Source: Brasilonema angustatum HA4187-MV1
Lineage (GTDB): Bacteria > Cyanobacteriota > Cyanobacteriia > Cyanobacteriales > Nostocaceae
NCBI GenBank assembly: GCA_019359695.1
Contig: JAHHGV010000007.1
Location: forward strand, 150,532 to 214,531
Reading direction: 5' to 3'
DNA: 64,000 nt
Shown: positions 52,877 to 61,858 of the stretch, piece after piece
Numbering within the stretch: the stretch's first letter is position 1
Layout: each line of letters starts with the position of its first letter
Notes under the pieces: generated by a model
The model's database searches: none
What the model saw: only the letters and a program-made list of their open reading frames with translations
What the model was told of the DNA's origin: nothing
Program-made: the position numbers and the translations under genes

Positions 52877-53608
52877 TCAGCGAACATCCTCATAAAACTG
52901 CTTTAGGTATTGTGGCGAGACGCCTATACCCCAAAGAAAGCCAATAGAAAGATATATGGCTGTCGCTTTGAAAAAACCCCAATGTGCCACACGGCGATCG
53001 CTACTTTGGACAATGCGGTTCACCAGACGGATTTTCCCCTGTCGCACCAGCTTCAGGCATAAGTCAGCTTCTTCCATGATTGGAATATTGCTGTCAAAAC
53101 CTCCACATTTCCAAAAATCAGCACGACGTGCAAATATGACTTGGTCACCAAACAACAAGCGCAGCCCTTGAAAAAACAGATGTGGGCGAAAAAGTAATGG
53201 CGCGTAGTAACTTTTTACAAAGTTGTGCAGTGATACTCCCCATCGAGTGGTTCTATCACCTGCCATCAAAGAAATAAAACCTCCCCCTGCAACAGTTTTG
53301 TCTACTAGTGTTTGTTCAATAACGGCTACAAGATCGTCTGGAACCAACGTGTCTGCATGTAAAAAACAAAGGATTTCTCCGGTTGCAACCTCCGCGCCTT
53401 GATTCATTTGTGCAGCACGTCCACGTTTTTTGGCAGCAATAACAGAAACTCCAGCCTTTTGGGCTATGATAACGGTTTCGTCAGAACTGCCACCATCTAC
53501 AATTAGTACCTCCTGAACTGGAGGCACTAATATACTAAGATGGCGTATTGTGCGTTCCAGACACTGCGCCTCATTTAAGGTAGGGATAATAATTGAGACA
53601 CCAGACAT
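52877..53608 (-). CDS. Family 2 glycosyltransferase (TIGR04283-like)
   Basis: 243 aa. GT-A fold with VSIIIPTLNEAQCL, the nucleotide-sugar motif VLIVDGGSSDET, RAAQMNQGAEVATGE and the DXD-like HADTLVP; later GDQVIFARRADFWKCGGFD and MEEADLCLKL. One hydrophobic segment near the C-terminus (ATAIYLSIGFLWGIG). This matches the TIGR04283 branch (rSAM/selenodomain-associated transferase 2), sometimes linked to arsenosugar synthesis. No such partner genes are near. Acceptor unknown. Confidence 0.85.
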   Translation of the reverse strand: MSGVSIIIPTLNEAQCLERTIRHLSILVPPVQEVLIVDGGSSDETVIIAQKAGVSVIAAKKRGRAAQMNQGAEVATGEILCFLHADTLVPDDLVAVIEQTLVDKTVAGGGFISLMAGDRTTRWGVSLHNFVKSYYAPLLFRPHLFFQGLRLLFGDQVIFARRADFWKCGGFDSNIPIMEEADLCLKLVRQGKIRLVNRIVQSSDRRVAHWGFFKATAIYLSIGFLWGIGVSPQYLKQFYEDVR

Positions 53609-53610
53609 AG

Positions 53611-53655
53611 ATTAGTCATTAGTCATTAGTCATTAGTCATTAGTCATTAGTCATT
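53611..53655 (-). repeat. STRR: about six ATTAGTC heptamers
   Basis: Head-to-tail ATTAGTC units immediately upstream (minus strand) of the glycosyltransferase start codon. These are the complement of the TGACTAA units at 8042. Confidence 0.92.
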
Positions 53656-53855
53656 AAGAGGCAGTGCGCCCTTGCGAGTTCCCCCGAGTGTGCAACCTGC
53701 CGTTCATTAGTCTAAATTCTGCACGTTTTTGTAGCTTATATATAGCTGGTACTCTGGTTGACACCGTTTCCTTGCGGTTAACTTGGCTTGTTAGCTACTC
53801 ATGAGTAAACATGAAACTTTTGACTGTGAACGACCGACTATCAACTAACCACCAA

Positions 53856-54194
53856 CTACCTGCGTACAATTGGATTTTCCACTGATAGTCGGTATTGTTC
53901 GACTTCTTCTGTATAACCTATAGGCAAGACAGCTTCAACGTTTTCATGGGGACGAGGAATGATCACCCAGGATTCAAGGGTTCCGCCATGAACCTGTTCT
54001 ATAGCCTCAATACCAGCCTGCATCGAGGTTTTTACCTCTGATACATCCCCACGAATATTAACAGTAAAGCGAGCACTACCCACTCTTATATATCCTACGA
54101 GAGTGACTCGACCTGCTTTCACCATAGCATCCGCTGCTGCTAGCACAGCAGGAAAACCTTTTGTTTCAATTGATCCAACTGCCTGTAGTGGCAT
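53856..54194 (-). CDS. ccmK4: Carboxysome shell protein, CcmK4 type
   Basis: 112-aa BMC domain. [45 protein letters not shown] and [17 protein letters not shown] with a longer C-terminus ([12 protein letters not shown]) match CcmK4. The pore segment is IRVGSAR. CcmK4 forms shell hexamers of the beta-carboxysome, alone or mixed with CcmK3. ccmK3 and ccmK4 are usually adjacent satellite genes outside the main ccm operon. Here ccmK3 is 9.6 kb away and on the opposite strand. The start ATG 54194 lies downstream of a small unknown ORF. Confidence 0.88.
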   Translation of the reverse strand: MPLQAVGSIETKGFPAVLAAADAMVKAGRVTLVGYIRVGSARFTVNIRGDVSEVKTSMQAGIEAIEQVHGGTLESWVIIPRPHENVEAVLPIGYTEEVEQYRLSVENPIVRR

Positions 54195-54225
54195 TGGTTG
54201 TCTCCTATGTCAAACGTATGTGGCG

Positions 54226-54483
54226 CTACTGAATCATTGTACGAATCTTCCTACAGATTTCATAGTAGGTGTCCATGATCTTTATTTTCAACCGCTCATA
54301 CATCCAGAACGAATTGAAGGCGATCAAACACGTACCAAAAACGCCAGCGACTCCAGACTTAACCGAAAGGCAACCTGCAACGCCGGATAGTATTTGTGCC
54401 CATGAGTCTAGACCATAAGTAGTATCTGTTATTTGATAGATATTTCCTAGTGTATATACTGAAATAAAAAGTTGTTGACTCAA
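54226..54483 (-). CDS. Small hypothetical membrane protein upstream of ccmK4
   Basis: 85 aa, unrecognised. A Gly/Val-rich hydrophobic stretch (about 31-60; ILSGVAGCLSVKSGVAGVFGTCLIAF) is followed by a charged helix (MYERLKIKIMDTYYEICRKIRTM). No clear ribosome site. It precedes ccmK4 by 31 nt on the same strand. It could be real, related in style to the 141-aa gene at 46200, or fortuitous. Confidence 0.4.
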   Translation of the reverse strand: MSQQLFISVYTLGNIYQITDTTYGLDSWAQILSGVAGCLSVKSGVAGVFGTCLIAFNSFWMYERLKIKIMDTYYEICRKIRTMIQ

Positions 54484-55520
54484 TGAGTATAGATTTACAA
54501 AAATTGTAGATAAAGTCTAAGCCTTCAATAATTATAAGTGAATATACTGCACCTTAAAAAGCAATTATCTTTTATGATTAAGTATCGTATAGCACATCAT
54601 AAAAATTTGGGAGACAAGTTAAAAAGCATTAAAAATTACAAATAAATACGGCAAAGAACTGTCCTAAATGCTTAAAGAGCGGTGAGACAGCCAGGAGTTT
54701 ATTTCAAAGGCAAACCCTTTGAAATAAGCTGCGGTGCTGTAGTAAGGAAGCTACTTTGAGCCACATTCCGAACTAGAAGTTTGGAGATTCTGGCTGGAAG
54801 TTGGCGTTAACTTTTCGCCCGATTTTGTTTGCACAAAACAGCTATCTGGTCAACGTTTTCCAGCTATGGGTTGAACTGCTCTACCGGGCAATCAGGGCAG
54901 GGGGTTTGGGACTCGCTTACTCCACTTGCAGTTTAAGGTCATCGCTTTCATGCCAACCACGGGAGCGGCTGCGCCCCACAATACATGAAAACTTTCCTGA
55001 TTTCTTGTCCAATCAATAAAATATCCCAGTACTTTCAACCGTGGATTATGGACAAAAACGACGTGGTTTAAGCATTTGCTTCCCAGATATGAACTACCCG
55101 TGTATCTTATCACCACTGATTTCTATGATTGCACAAATGGCACGAAAAGTTCCCGGGTTTTTCCTGCACGCCTGATAAATCAGAACGTGTCGGCATTGGG
55201 TTCCGATTTAAAAATGCGGGGCTACCTGCCTCCCGTCATATCTTCGGTGTTGTGAAGAAAAGTAAATAAGGCTCAAACTCTTTCTGTCCCTGCTCGGGTG
55301 CTCGGGTGCTCACGCCAGGTGCTACAACGGGGGGAACCCCAACGCCAGATCCCTCTGTCGGGAAACCCTCCTGCAGGACTGGCTCCCCTGCCTTATTCCA
55401 ACAATAATTATTTACGCCGACCTACTTACGTCGTCGATTGATGTAACTCTTGCTCAAAGAAATAACAAATAAAAATATTCATGATTTCCTATCAATATTC
55501 TTACATCAAAAGGAAATACA
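54484..55520. other. Gene-poor region with palindromes, possibly an eroded mobile element
   Basis: About 1 kb with only short, unconvincing frames. A TTTCAAAGG-CAAA-CCTTTGAAA hairpin (about 54696-54718) and a GAACTAGAAGTTTGGAG stretch (about 54770) recall ends of transposon-type sequences. The GGGGAACCCC cluster is at 55301-55392. The ABC transporter promoter should be at the right end. No transposase could be reconstructed. Confidence 0.4.
55301..55392. repeat. GGGGAACCCC palindrome cluster, copy 3
   Basis: Contains CACGCCAGGTGCTACAACGG, GGGGAACCCC and TCGGGAAACCCTCCTGCAGG words shared with 46818-46919 and 11138-11177. Confidence 0.7.
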
Positions 55521-57311
55521 ATGCAAGAAGTAAAGGCAATTAAGACTTTATTACCACTTCTAAGATTGTATCCTTGGGTCATTCCAGTAATTATCATTCT
55601 AGGGATGTTCTCCTCTTTATTTGAGGGATTAGGAATTAGTCTGTTTATACCTTTTCTCCAGACTCTAGATACAACAAACTCACAAAGAGGAGCTAGTAAT
55701 TTACTAGTCAATTTTCTTAATCAAATATTCATCAACATCCCACAAGATAAACATCTGTTCATAATACCAGTGTGTATTTTGGGGTTAGTTATACTAAAAA
55801 ACTGCCTTGCATACATCAGTACTCTTCTTGGTCATTGGCTGTACTGGCATATTGGACAGGGTTTGCTGTGCAAAATTTTTCAGCAGCTTTTAAGCGTGAG
55901 TTATAGTTTTTTGGACTCTCATCCATCAGGTAAATTGCTGAATACACTGGATATCGAAACTTGGCGAACTTGCGATGCTATTTTTCTGCTCGTTAATATC
56001 GCTATCAGTCTGTGTACAGTTTTTGTTTTTGTGATTCTGCTGATGCTGACATCCTGGCAACTAAGTTTATTGGTTACTGTTGCCTTGGTACTTATATCAC
56101 TAACTATACAGTATGTAACGCGCAGGGCAAAAAAGCTGGGTAGGGAGTCAGTACAGGCACACAATAACCTTGCTAATCGCGTGATGGAAGGGTTTTACGG
56201 AATGAGGGAGATTCGCGCATTTGGTCACGAATCTTACGAACTCAAACGTTTTGAGGAAGCAACAATCCATTCACGTATTATCGCTCTGAAGTTGGCTAAG
56301 CTTTATTCAATTACTGGACCACTGTCGGAAGTTTTAGCAGTTGCTTTATTAGTATTTATTTTGATTATCGCTCTGCGACAACAATCTAACGTTCCTACAT
56401 TATTAACATTTATTTTTATGCTTTATCGTCTCCAGCCAGTCGTGAGGCGGTTAGATACTGACCGTGTGAATTTGATTGGTTTATTGGGTGCTGTAGAAGA
56501 TGTAATGTCATTTTTAGAGATAACTGAGAAACATAATATTTGCTCAGGTAATATTGAATTTCAACGTTTACAAGGAGGAATTACTTTTGAATATGTTAAC
56601 TTTTACTACAACACTTCAGAAAAACCTGCACTTCAGGATATTTCCTTTTTTATACCACAAGGTAAAACTACTGCAATAGTTGGACCTTCAGGCGCAGGTA
56701 AATCTACAGTCATTGGGTTAATTTGTCGGTTTTATGAAACGGAATCTGGAGAGATATCTGTTGATAACTACCCTATCAAAAAGTTAAATTTATCTGCTTG
56801 GCGTAGTCGAATTGCTATTGTTAGTCAGAATATTTATATCTTTAATACAACAGTAGGAGAAAATATAGCCTATGGTCGCTTGGATGCTACAAAATCCGAA
56901 ATTATTGCAGCCGCAAAAAAAGCGAGTGCCCACGAATTTATTAGTCAATTACCTCAAGGTTACGATACTATCGTTGGCGATCGCGGCATTCGGCTTTCAG
57001 GCGGACAAAAACAACGTATAGCCTTAGCCCGCGCGATCGTTCGCGAACCAGAGATTTTGATTCTTGATGAAGCAACTAATGCTTTAGATAGTCTTTCTGA
57101 GAATTTCATTCAGGAAGCTCTTAATTCCTTTAGTCAAAATCGCACCGTGATTGTGATTGCCCACCGTTTATCTACTATTAAGCAGGCAGAGCAAATTATT
57201 GTCTTGCAAGAAGGACGGATTGTAGAACAAGGCAATCTCCAGTATTTACTTAAACTCAATGGATTATTTGCCCAACTTTATAATCTGCAATCTGGAAGTG
57301 CTCAAATTTAA
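55521..57311 (+). CDS. ABC exporter (fused permease-ATPase), MsbA/HepA-like
   Basis: 596 aa. Six-helix membrane domain (about 15-320) fused to an ATPase with Walker A GPSGAGKST, Q-loop VSQNIYIFNTT, signature LSGGQKQR, Walker B ILILDEAT and switch His in VIAHRLST. Half-transporter that works as a dimer to export lipids or glycan intermediates. It is first in an operon with a glycosyltransferase-methyltransferase (21 nt gap) and a polysaccharide deacetylase, so a glycolipid or exopolysaccharide substrate is inferred; HepA of the heterocyst envelope is a plausible relative. Confidence 0.92.
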   Translation: MQEVKAIKTLLPLLRLYPWVIPVIIILGMFSSLFEGLGISLFIPFLQTLDTTNSQRGASNLLVNFLNQIFINIPQDKHLFIIPVCILGLVILKNCLAYISTLLGHWLYWHIGQGLLCKIFQQLLSVSYSFLDSHPSGKLLNTLDIETWRTCDAIFLLVNIAISLCTVFVFVILLMLTSWQLSLLVTVALVLISLTIQYVTRRAKKLGRESVQAHNNLANRVMEGFYGMREIRAFGHESYELKRFEEATIHSRIIALKLAKLYSITGPLSEVLAVALLVFILIIALRQQSNVPTLLTFIFMLYRLQPVVRRLDTDRVNLIGLLGAVEDVMSFLEITEKHNICSGNIEFQRLQGGITFEYVNFYYNTSEKPALQDISFFIPQGKTTAIVGPSGAGKSTVIGLICRFYETESGEISVDNYPIKKLNLSAWRSRIAIVSQNIYIFNTTVGENIAYGRLDATKSEIIAAAKKASAHEFISQLPQGYDTIVGDRGIRLSGGQKQRIALARAIVREPEILILDEATNALDSLSENFIQEALNSFSQNRTVIVIAHRLSTIKQAEQIIVLQEGRIVEQGNLQYLLKLNGLFAQLYNLQSGSAQI

Positions 57312-57332
57312 ATATTTAGGGTATGGAAAATC

Positions 57333-58985
57333 ATGAAAAGTCAACCTCTCGTTTCTGTCATCACTCCCTTTTTTAATACAGAAAAGTTCATCCAAGAAGC
57401 GATAGAAAGTGTACTCACCCAATCTTATCAAAATTGGGAATTATTATTAATAGATGACGGTTCCAGCGATGGAAGTACTGTAATTGCTCAGTACTATGCA
57501 GATTTGTATCTAGAAAAAGTGCATTATTTCGAGCATGATGATCACCAAAATCGCGGTAAGAGTACTTCTCGCAACTTGGGGATCAGCAAGGCAAAAGGTA
57601 AGTATATAGCTTTTTTGGACGCTGATGATGTCTTCTTGCCACAAAAACTAGAACAGCAGGTGGCAATTTTAGAATCTCAACCTGAGACGGGTATGGTTTA
57701 TGGACCGACTCAACATTGGCATAGTTGGACAGGTGAACAAGAAGATTACCAACGTGACAATATCAGACCACTTGGAGTTGTGCCGAATACTTTGTTTCAT
57801 CCACCAAGTTTAGTAACTCAGTATTTAAAAATTGCTGGGATCGTACCTTGCACTTGTGGATTGCTGGTGCGACGGGAGGTTATAGAAGCTGTAGGAGGAT
57901 TCGATGACACTATTCAACATATGTTCGAGGATCAAGTGTTGCTAGCAAAAATTTGCTTGCACACCCCCGTATATGTGGATAGTAGCTGCTGGGATCGGTA
58001 CCGCCAACACTCAGAGTCTAGTTGTTCCAAAGCAATCCAAACAGGCAAGTATCATCCTTTAAAACCCAATCCCGCACATCAGATTTATTTGAACTGGCTA
58101 CAGAAGTACATCACTGCACAGGGAGTGCAAAACGCTGAACTCCAGAATGCACTAGAAAAGGCTCTTTACCCCTATCACTATCCCATGTTGTACTTTCTAT
58201 TGCGAGTAAAAAAGAAAGCAGCGCAAATTGCACGCAAAAAATTTCCCGGTTCTCTCCACCGCTTCATAGGAACGCAGTTGCTTGGTGATCAATATATTCC
58301 TCCTACAGGGGCTGTGGACTTTGGTAGCCTGGGACGAGTTACGCCCATGAGTCAAGCCTTTGGCTACGATAGAGGTCAGCCTGTTGACCGCTACTATATT
58401 GAAAACTTCCTTGCCCATTATCAAGAGGATATTCGTGGGCGTGTCTTGGAGATTGGTGATGATAACTATACAAGGCAGTTTGGTGGCTATGTCTCCAGTA
58501 AGGACTCTGTCCAACGCATCACCCAAAGCGACGTACTTCATGTTACAAAAGGCAATCCCAAGGCGACAATCGTTGGGGATCTAGCCTCTGGCGACAATAT
58601 TCCATCAAATAGCTTTGATTGCTTTATTCTGACGCATACAATACAGTTCATTTACGATGTACGGGCGGCACTTAAAACAGTCCACCGCATCCTTAAGCCT
58701 GGAGGAGTCGCCCTGGTTACAGTTCCCGGCATTAGTCATATTGGTGATTATCAGTGGGCTGATTACTGGTGTTGGAGTTTCACTGCTTTATCAGTAAAGC
58801 GTCTGTTTGAAGAGTTCTTCCCAACAGAAAATCTCCAAATTGAAACTCACGGAAATGTACTCGTAGCTAATGCTTTTCTCTATGGGCTAGCAACACAAGA
58901 ACTGCGTCAAGAAGAATTAGACTACTGCGATCGCAATTATCAAGTCACAATTACTATCAAAGCAGTAAAACCAGACACTGTATGA
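57333..58985 (+). CDS. Fusion of family 2 glycosyltransferase and SAM methyltransferase
   Basis: 550 aa. N-terminal GT-A domain (about 1-240): VSVITPFFNTEKFIQEAIES, LLIDDGSSDGS, DXD in FLDADDVFLP and MFEDQVLLAKI. C-terminal class I methyltransferase-like domain (about 355-520): GRVLEIGDDNY in the SAM loop position, then the type-11 style FDCFILTHTIQFIYDVRAAL and RILKPGGVALVTVPG. The SAM loop reads E-I-G-D-D rather than the usual E-x-G-x-G, so activity is uncertain. Probably adds and modifies sugars on a glycan exported by the upstream ABC protein. Overlaps the next gene by 4 nt (ATGA). Confidence 0.88.
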   Translation: MKSQPLVSVITPFFNTEKFIQEAIESVLTQSYQNWELLLIDDGSSDGSTVIAQYYADLYLEKVHYFEHDDHQNRGKSTSRNLGISKAKGKYIAFLDADDVFLPQKLEQQVAILESQPETGMVYGPTQHWHSWTGEQEDYQRDNIRPLGVVPNTLFHPPSLVTQYLKIAGIVPCTCGLLVRREVIEAVGGFDDTIQHMFEDQVLLAKICLHTPVYVDSSCWDRYRQHSESSCSKAIQTGKYHPLKPNPAHQIYLNWLQKYITAQGVQNAELQNALEKALYPYHYPMLYFLLRVKKKAAQIARKKFPGSLHRFIGTQLLGDQYIPPTGAVDFGSLGRVTPMSQAFGYDRGQPVDRYYIENFLAHYQEDIRGRVLEIGDDNYTRQFGGYVSSKDSVQRITQSDVLHVTKGNPKATIVGDLASGDNIPSNSFDCFILTHTIQFIYDVRAALKTVHRILKPGGVALVTVPGISHIGDYQWADYWCWSFTALSVKRLFEEFFPTENLQIETHGNVLVANAFLYGLATQELRQEELDYCDRNYQVTITIKAVKPDTV

Positions 58986-60016
58986 AAATACCTGGAGTTA
59001 GTAAACTGCGGCGAATGGCTAAACGCTTGCGGGGGCGTTTAGCACCGGGAGGTCTTATTTTGATGTACCACCGTATTACTGAAGTGGAATCTGATCCTTG
59101 GTCAATTTGCGTTAGTCCCCGCCACTTTGCCCAACAGATGGAAGTCTTACACAAGTTTGGCGAAGTTGTTTCGTTAGAGCAATTAAACCAGACATTGCAA
59201 CAGGGGAAAACTCCTCATTCGCAGATAGCAGTCACTTTTGATGATGGTTACACAGATAATCTCTATAACGCCAAACCGCTGTTAGAGCGTTACGATATTC
59301 CTGCCACCATGTTTTTAACCAGTGGATATATGGAGCAAAAACGTGATTTGTGGTGGGATGAACTTAATAGGTTGTTGCTGGAACGTGGTTCTTTACCAGA
59401 AGTTCTTTGTTTAGAGATTAACGGTACAACCCATCGCTGGGAATTGGGTACAGCAGCCAATTACAGCGAGGAGGAATATCAGCGCAATCGCTCTTGGAAG
59501 GCGTTGGGGGAAGATAACCCCACTCCTCGCCATACTCTTTACCGTACACTTTACTGGTTGCTATCGCCCTTGCTTCCCGAAGCACGACAAAAGGTTATGG
59601 ATCAACTGCTGGCGTGGGGTAATTGTGTTGCAACACTGCGCTCAAATCACCGCATTTTGAATTCAGAGGAAGTGTCTATTCTAGGAAGCGAGTTGATTTC
59701 AATTGGTGCTCATTCTGTCACACACCCATTTTTGTCTTTCTTACCTGCTGACCGACAGAGGGAAGAGATTCAAGACAGCAAAACCCATCTTGAGGAGATT
59801 ATAGGACAAAAAGTGGTGAGTTTTGCCTATCCCCACGGCAACTATTCTGAGGAAACAGCAAGTTTGGTGGGGGAAGCAGGATTTATGAGTGCTTGCACAA
59901 CTTATCCTCGTACCGTCCGCAAACAGTGCGATCGCTTTAAATTACCTCGCGTTGTTGTTGAGGACTGGGATTCTGAAGAGTTTGCCAAACAGTTGTCTGA
60001 GTGGAGAGCAAACTAA
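58982..60016 (+). CDS. Polysaccharide deacetylase (NodB-like)
   Basis: 344 aa. The NodB domain has the metal and catalytic Asp pair in VTFDDGYTDNLY, the His pair in GAHSVTHPFLS (H-S-x-x-H), and FAYPHGNYSEE near the end. An insertion of about 100 residues (about 115-220) separates the first two motifs, as in other cyanobacterial members. No signal peptide; basic N-terminus. It removes acetyl groups from a glycan. Start overlaps the upstream fusion gene (ATGA), showing translational coupling. Confidence 0.9.
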   Translation: MKIPGVSKLRRMAKRLRGRLAPGGLILMYHRITEVESDPWSICVSPRHFAQQMEVLHKFGEVVSLEQLNQTLQQGKTPHSQIAVTFDDGYTDNLYNAKPLLERYDIPATMFLTSGYMEQKRDLWWDELNRLLLERGSLPEVLCLEINGTTHRWELGTAANYSEEEYQRNRSWKALGEDNPTPRHTLYRTLYWLLSPLLPEARQKVMDQLLAWGNCVATLRSNHRILNSEEVSILGSELISIGAHSVTHPFLSFLPADRQREEIQDSKTHLEEIIGQKVVSFAYPHGNYSEETASLVGEAGFMSACTTYPRTVRKQCDRFKLPRVVVEDWDSEEFAKQLSEWRAN

Positions 60017-60021
60017 ATGGT

Positions 60022-60114
60022 TAGGACTTACGCAAAAACCCTCTTAAACCCTCTTACCTTTGTGCTCTTTGCGTCCTTTGCGGTTTATTTTTTCATGATT
60101 TTGCCTAAGTCCTG
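60022..60114. mobile_element. MITE-like element, copy 3 (variant interior)
   Basis: Starts TAGGACTTACGCAAAA and ends TTTTGCCTAAGTCCT, the same terminal repeats as the copies at 18855 and 37101. The interior differs (CCCTCTTAAACCCTCTTACC, TTTGCGTCCTTTGCGG). It lies between the convergent deacetylase and pepP genes and may serve as terminator. Confidence 0.75.
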
Positions 60115-60119
60115 ATGGT

Positions 60120-61433
60120 TTATCTTTCCACTTCAGCAACTTCCTTAGGTACACCAGCAGTCAATACTTCATGACCTGTTGATGTTACCAAAACATCGTC
60201 CTCAATCCGAATACCGATACCAACCCAACGGGGATCTGTTGCTGGCTGATCTTCTGCGAGCTTGGTATCTGGTACGATATAAAGTCCTGGTTCTACTGTT
60301 AGCACTTGACCTGGTTGTAAAATCTGCGGGTTATCGTCACCATGCTGATAAACACCCACATCATGAACATCTAAACCTAGCCAATGACCAGTACGATGCA
60401 TATAGTAGGGCTTGTATTTTTCTTCTTCTATGAGCTTGTCAATTTCACCCTTGAGTATACCAAGTTCAACTAAGCCTTCTGTCAGGACACGTACGGCTGT
60501 ATCGTGAATTTGTTTGTAGGGATTACCTGGTTGCACTTGGGCAATCGCCTGCTTTTGTGCTTCTAAAACAATCTCATACAGTGTCTTTTGTTCTGGGGTA
60601 AATTTGCCACTGACCGGAAATGTACGCGTGATATCGGAGTTGTAATAACCATAGGCACAACCAGCATCAATCAGCAGCAACTCCTTGTCCTGCATTTGTC
60701 GGTCATTTTCAATGTAGTGCAGAATACAGGAATTCACTCCAGAAGCAACTATTGAGGGGTAAGCTGGTCCCAGTGCGCCACGGAGGCGAAAGATATGTTC
60801 AATTTCTGCTTGAACTTCGTACTCGTAACGCCCTGGTTGTGTAAATTTGATGGCGTGATTGTGTGCTTCAACTGCAATATCAGCAGCTTTGCGCATCAAC
60901 TCCAACTCTGCTTGACTTTTCATTAATCTCATGCTGTGCAGAATTGGACCAGTATCTTCAATCGCAATTGGTCCTGTACCCCGCTTGGGATAAGTCCGCA
61001 TCAAACGCTGCCAATGATTGAGGATTTTGTCGTTGAAAGTGCGATCGCGCCCTAGATGGTAGTATATGCGATCAGCTTTTTCCAAATACTGTGGCAACTT
61101 TTCATCCAGTTCGGCGATCGGGTAAGCCTCGTCTGCACCATACACTTGTTTTGCGGCTTCTACCCCACAGCGATAACCACTCCAGACTTCCCGTTCTCGA
61201 TCTTTTGGTTGGACAAACAACACAAACCGGTGTTCTGGGTGTGATGGTGCTAAAACTGCAACTGCTTGCGGTTCGTTAAACCCACTCAGATAGTAAAAGT
61301 CGCTGTCTTGGCGAAAAGCGTATTCTACATCATTGTGCATCACCGCTGTTGGCGCGCTACGAAAGATTGCAGTCCCATTCCCAATTTTTGACATCAATTG
61401 CTCACGGCGCTGCTGATATTCTGCCTGCATCAT
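60120..61433 (-). CDS. pepP: Xaa-Pro aminopeptidase (aminopeptidase P, M24B)
   Basis: 437 aa. N-terminal AMP_N domain (MQAEYQQRREQLMSKIGNGT, QDSDFYYLSGFNEPQAVAVL) and a pita-bread catalytic domain. Metal ligands: Asp in LLIDAGCAYGYYNSDITRTF (two Asp), His in HRTGHWLGLDVHD, Glu in VEPGLYI and Glu in IRIEDDVLVT. It releases an N-terminal residue next to proline. The usual length for the family. Single gene. Confidence 0.95.
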   Translation of the reverse strand: MMQAEYQQRREQLMSKIGNGTAIFRSAPTAVMHNDVEYAFRQDSDFYYLSGFNEPQAVAVLAPSHPEHRFVLFVQPKDREREVWSGYRCGVEAAKQVYGADEAYPIAELDEKLPQYLEKADRIYYHLGRDRTFNDKILNHWQRLMRTYPKRGTGPIAIEDTGPILHSMRLMKSQAELELMRKAADIAVEAHNHAIKFTQPGRYEYEVQAEIEHIFRLRGALGPAYPSIVASGVNSCILHYIENDRQMQDKELLLIDAGCAYGYYNSDITRTFPVSGKFTPEQKTLYEIVLEAQKQAIAQVQPGNPYKQIHDTAVRVLTEGLVELGILKGEIDKLIEEEKYKPYYMHRTGHWLGLDVHDVGVYQHGDDNPQILQPGQVLTVEPGLYIVPDTKLAEDQPATDPRWVGIGIRIEDDVLVTSTGHEVLTAGVPKEVAEVER

Positions 61434-61858
61434 TCTAATGGTGTTTCTTGATTAATTATTGTTTCAAAAGTACTCAAAACTATAAGTTTCTTTAGTTAGT
61501 TAGTTTGTACTTATTATCATCCAGACCTATTATAGACTCTTTGATAAATTCTTTGTAATTTTTATACTTCAATTATAATGATATTTGCTTGATAGTTTTT
61601 TCACATAGAGTAACAAATCATACCATTTACTGATGATGTGGTCGCTACAGTATTGTTACCCTAGAATAAGATATGCGTTGTATTAAGTTGTACAAAACTG
61701 TTTCAGCTCAGTATACTTTGCACGAGTACAGATTGGGCTTTTGAACTCAGGGTTAGTACCTTGAGTTAGTATTGCTCTTGCCTAAATCAAAAAAGCTCAG
61801 TTTCTGACCGTGCAAACTATAGCTTAAAAGAAGTTCCCCACTCAAGCGATAGATAAGA
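61434..61858. other. Divergent spacer pepP / AhpD-like gene
   Basis: 425 nt AT-rich, containing both promoters. A TATAATGATATT stretch near 61570 is a possible -10 region. No gene or repeat recognised. Confidence 0.35.
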
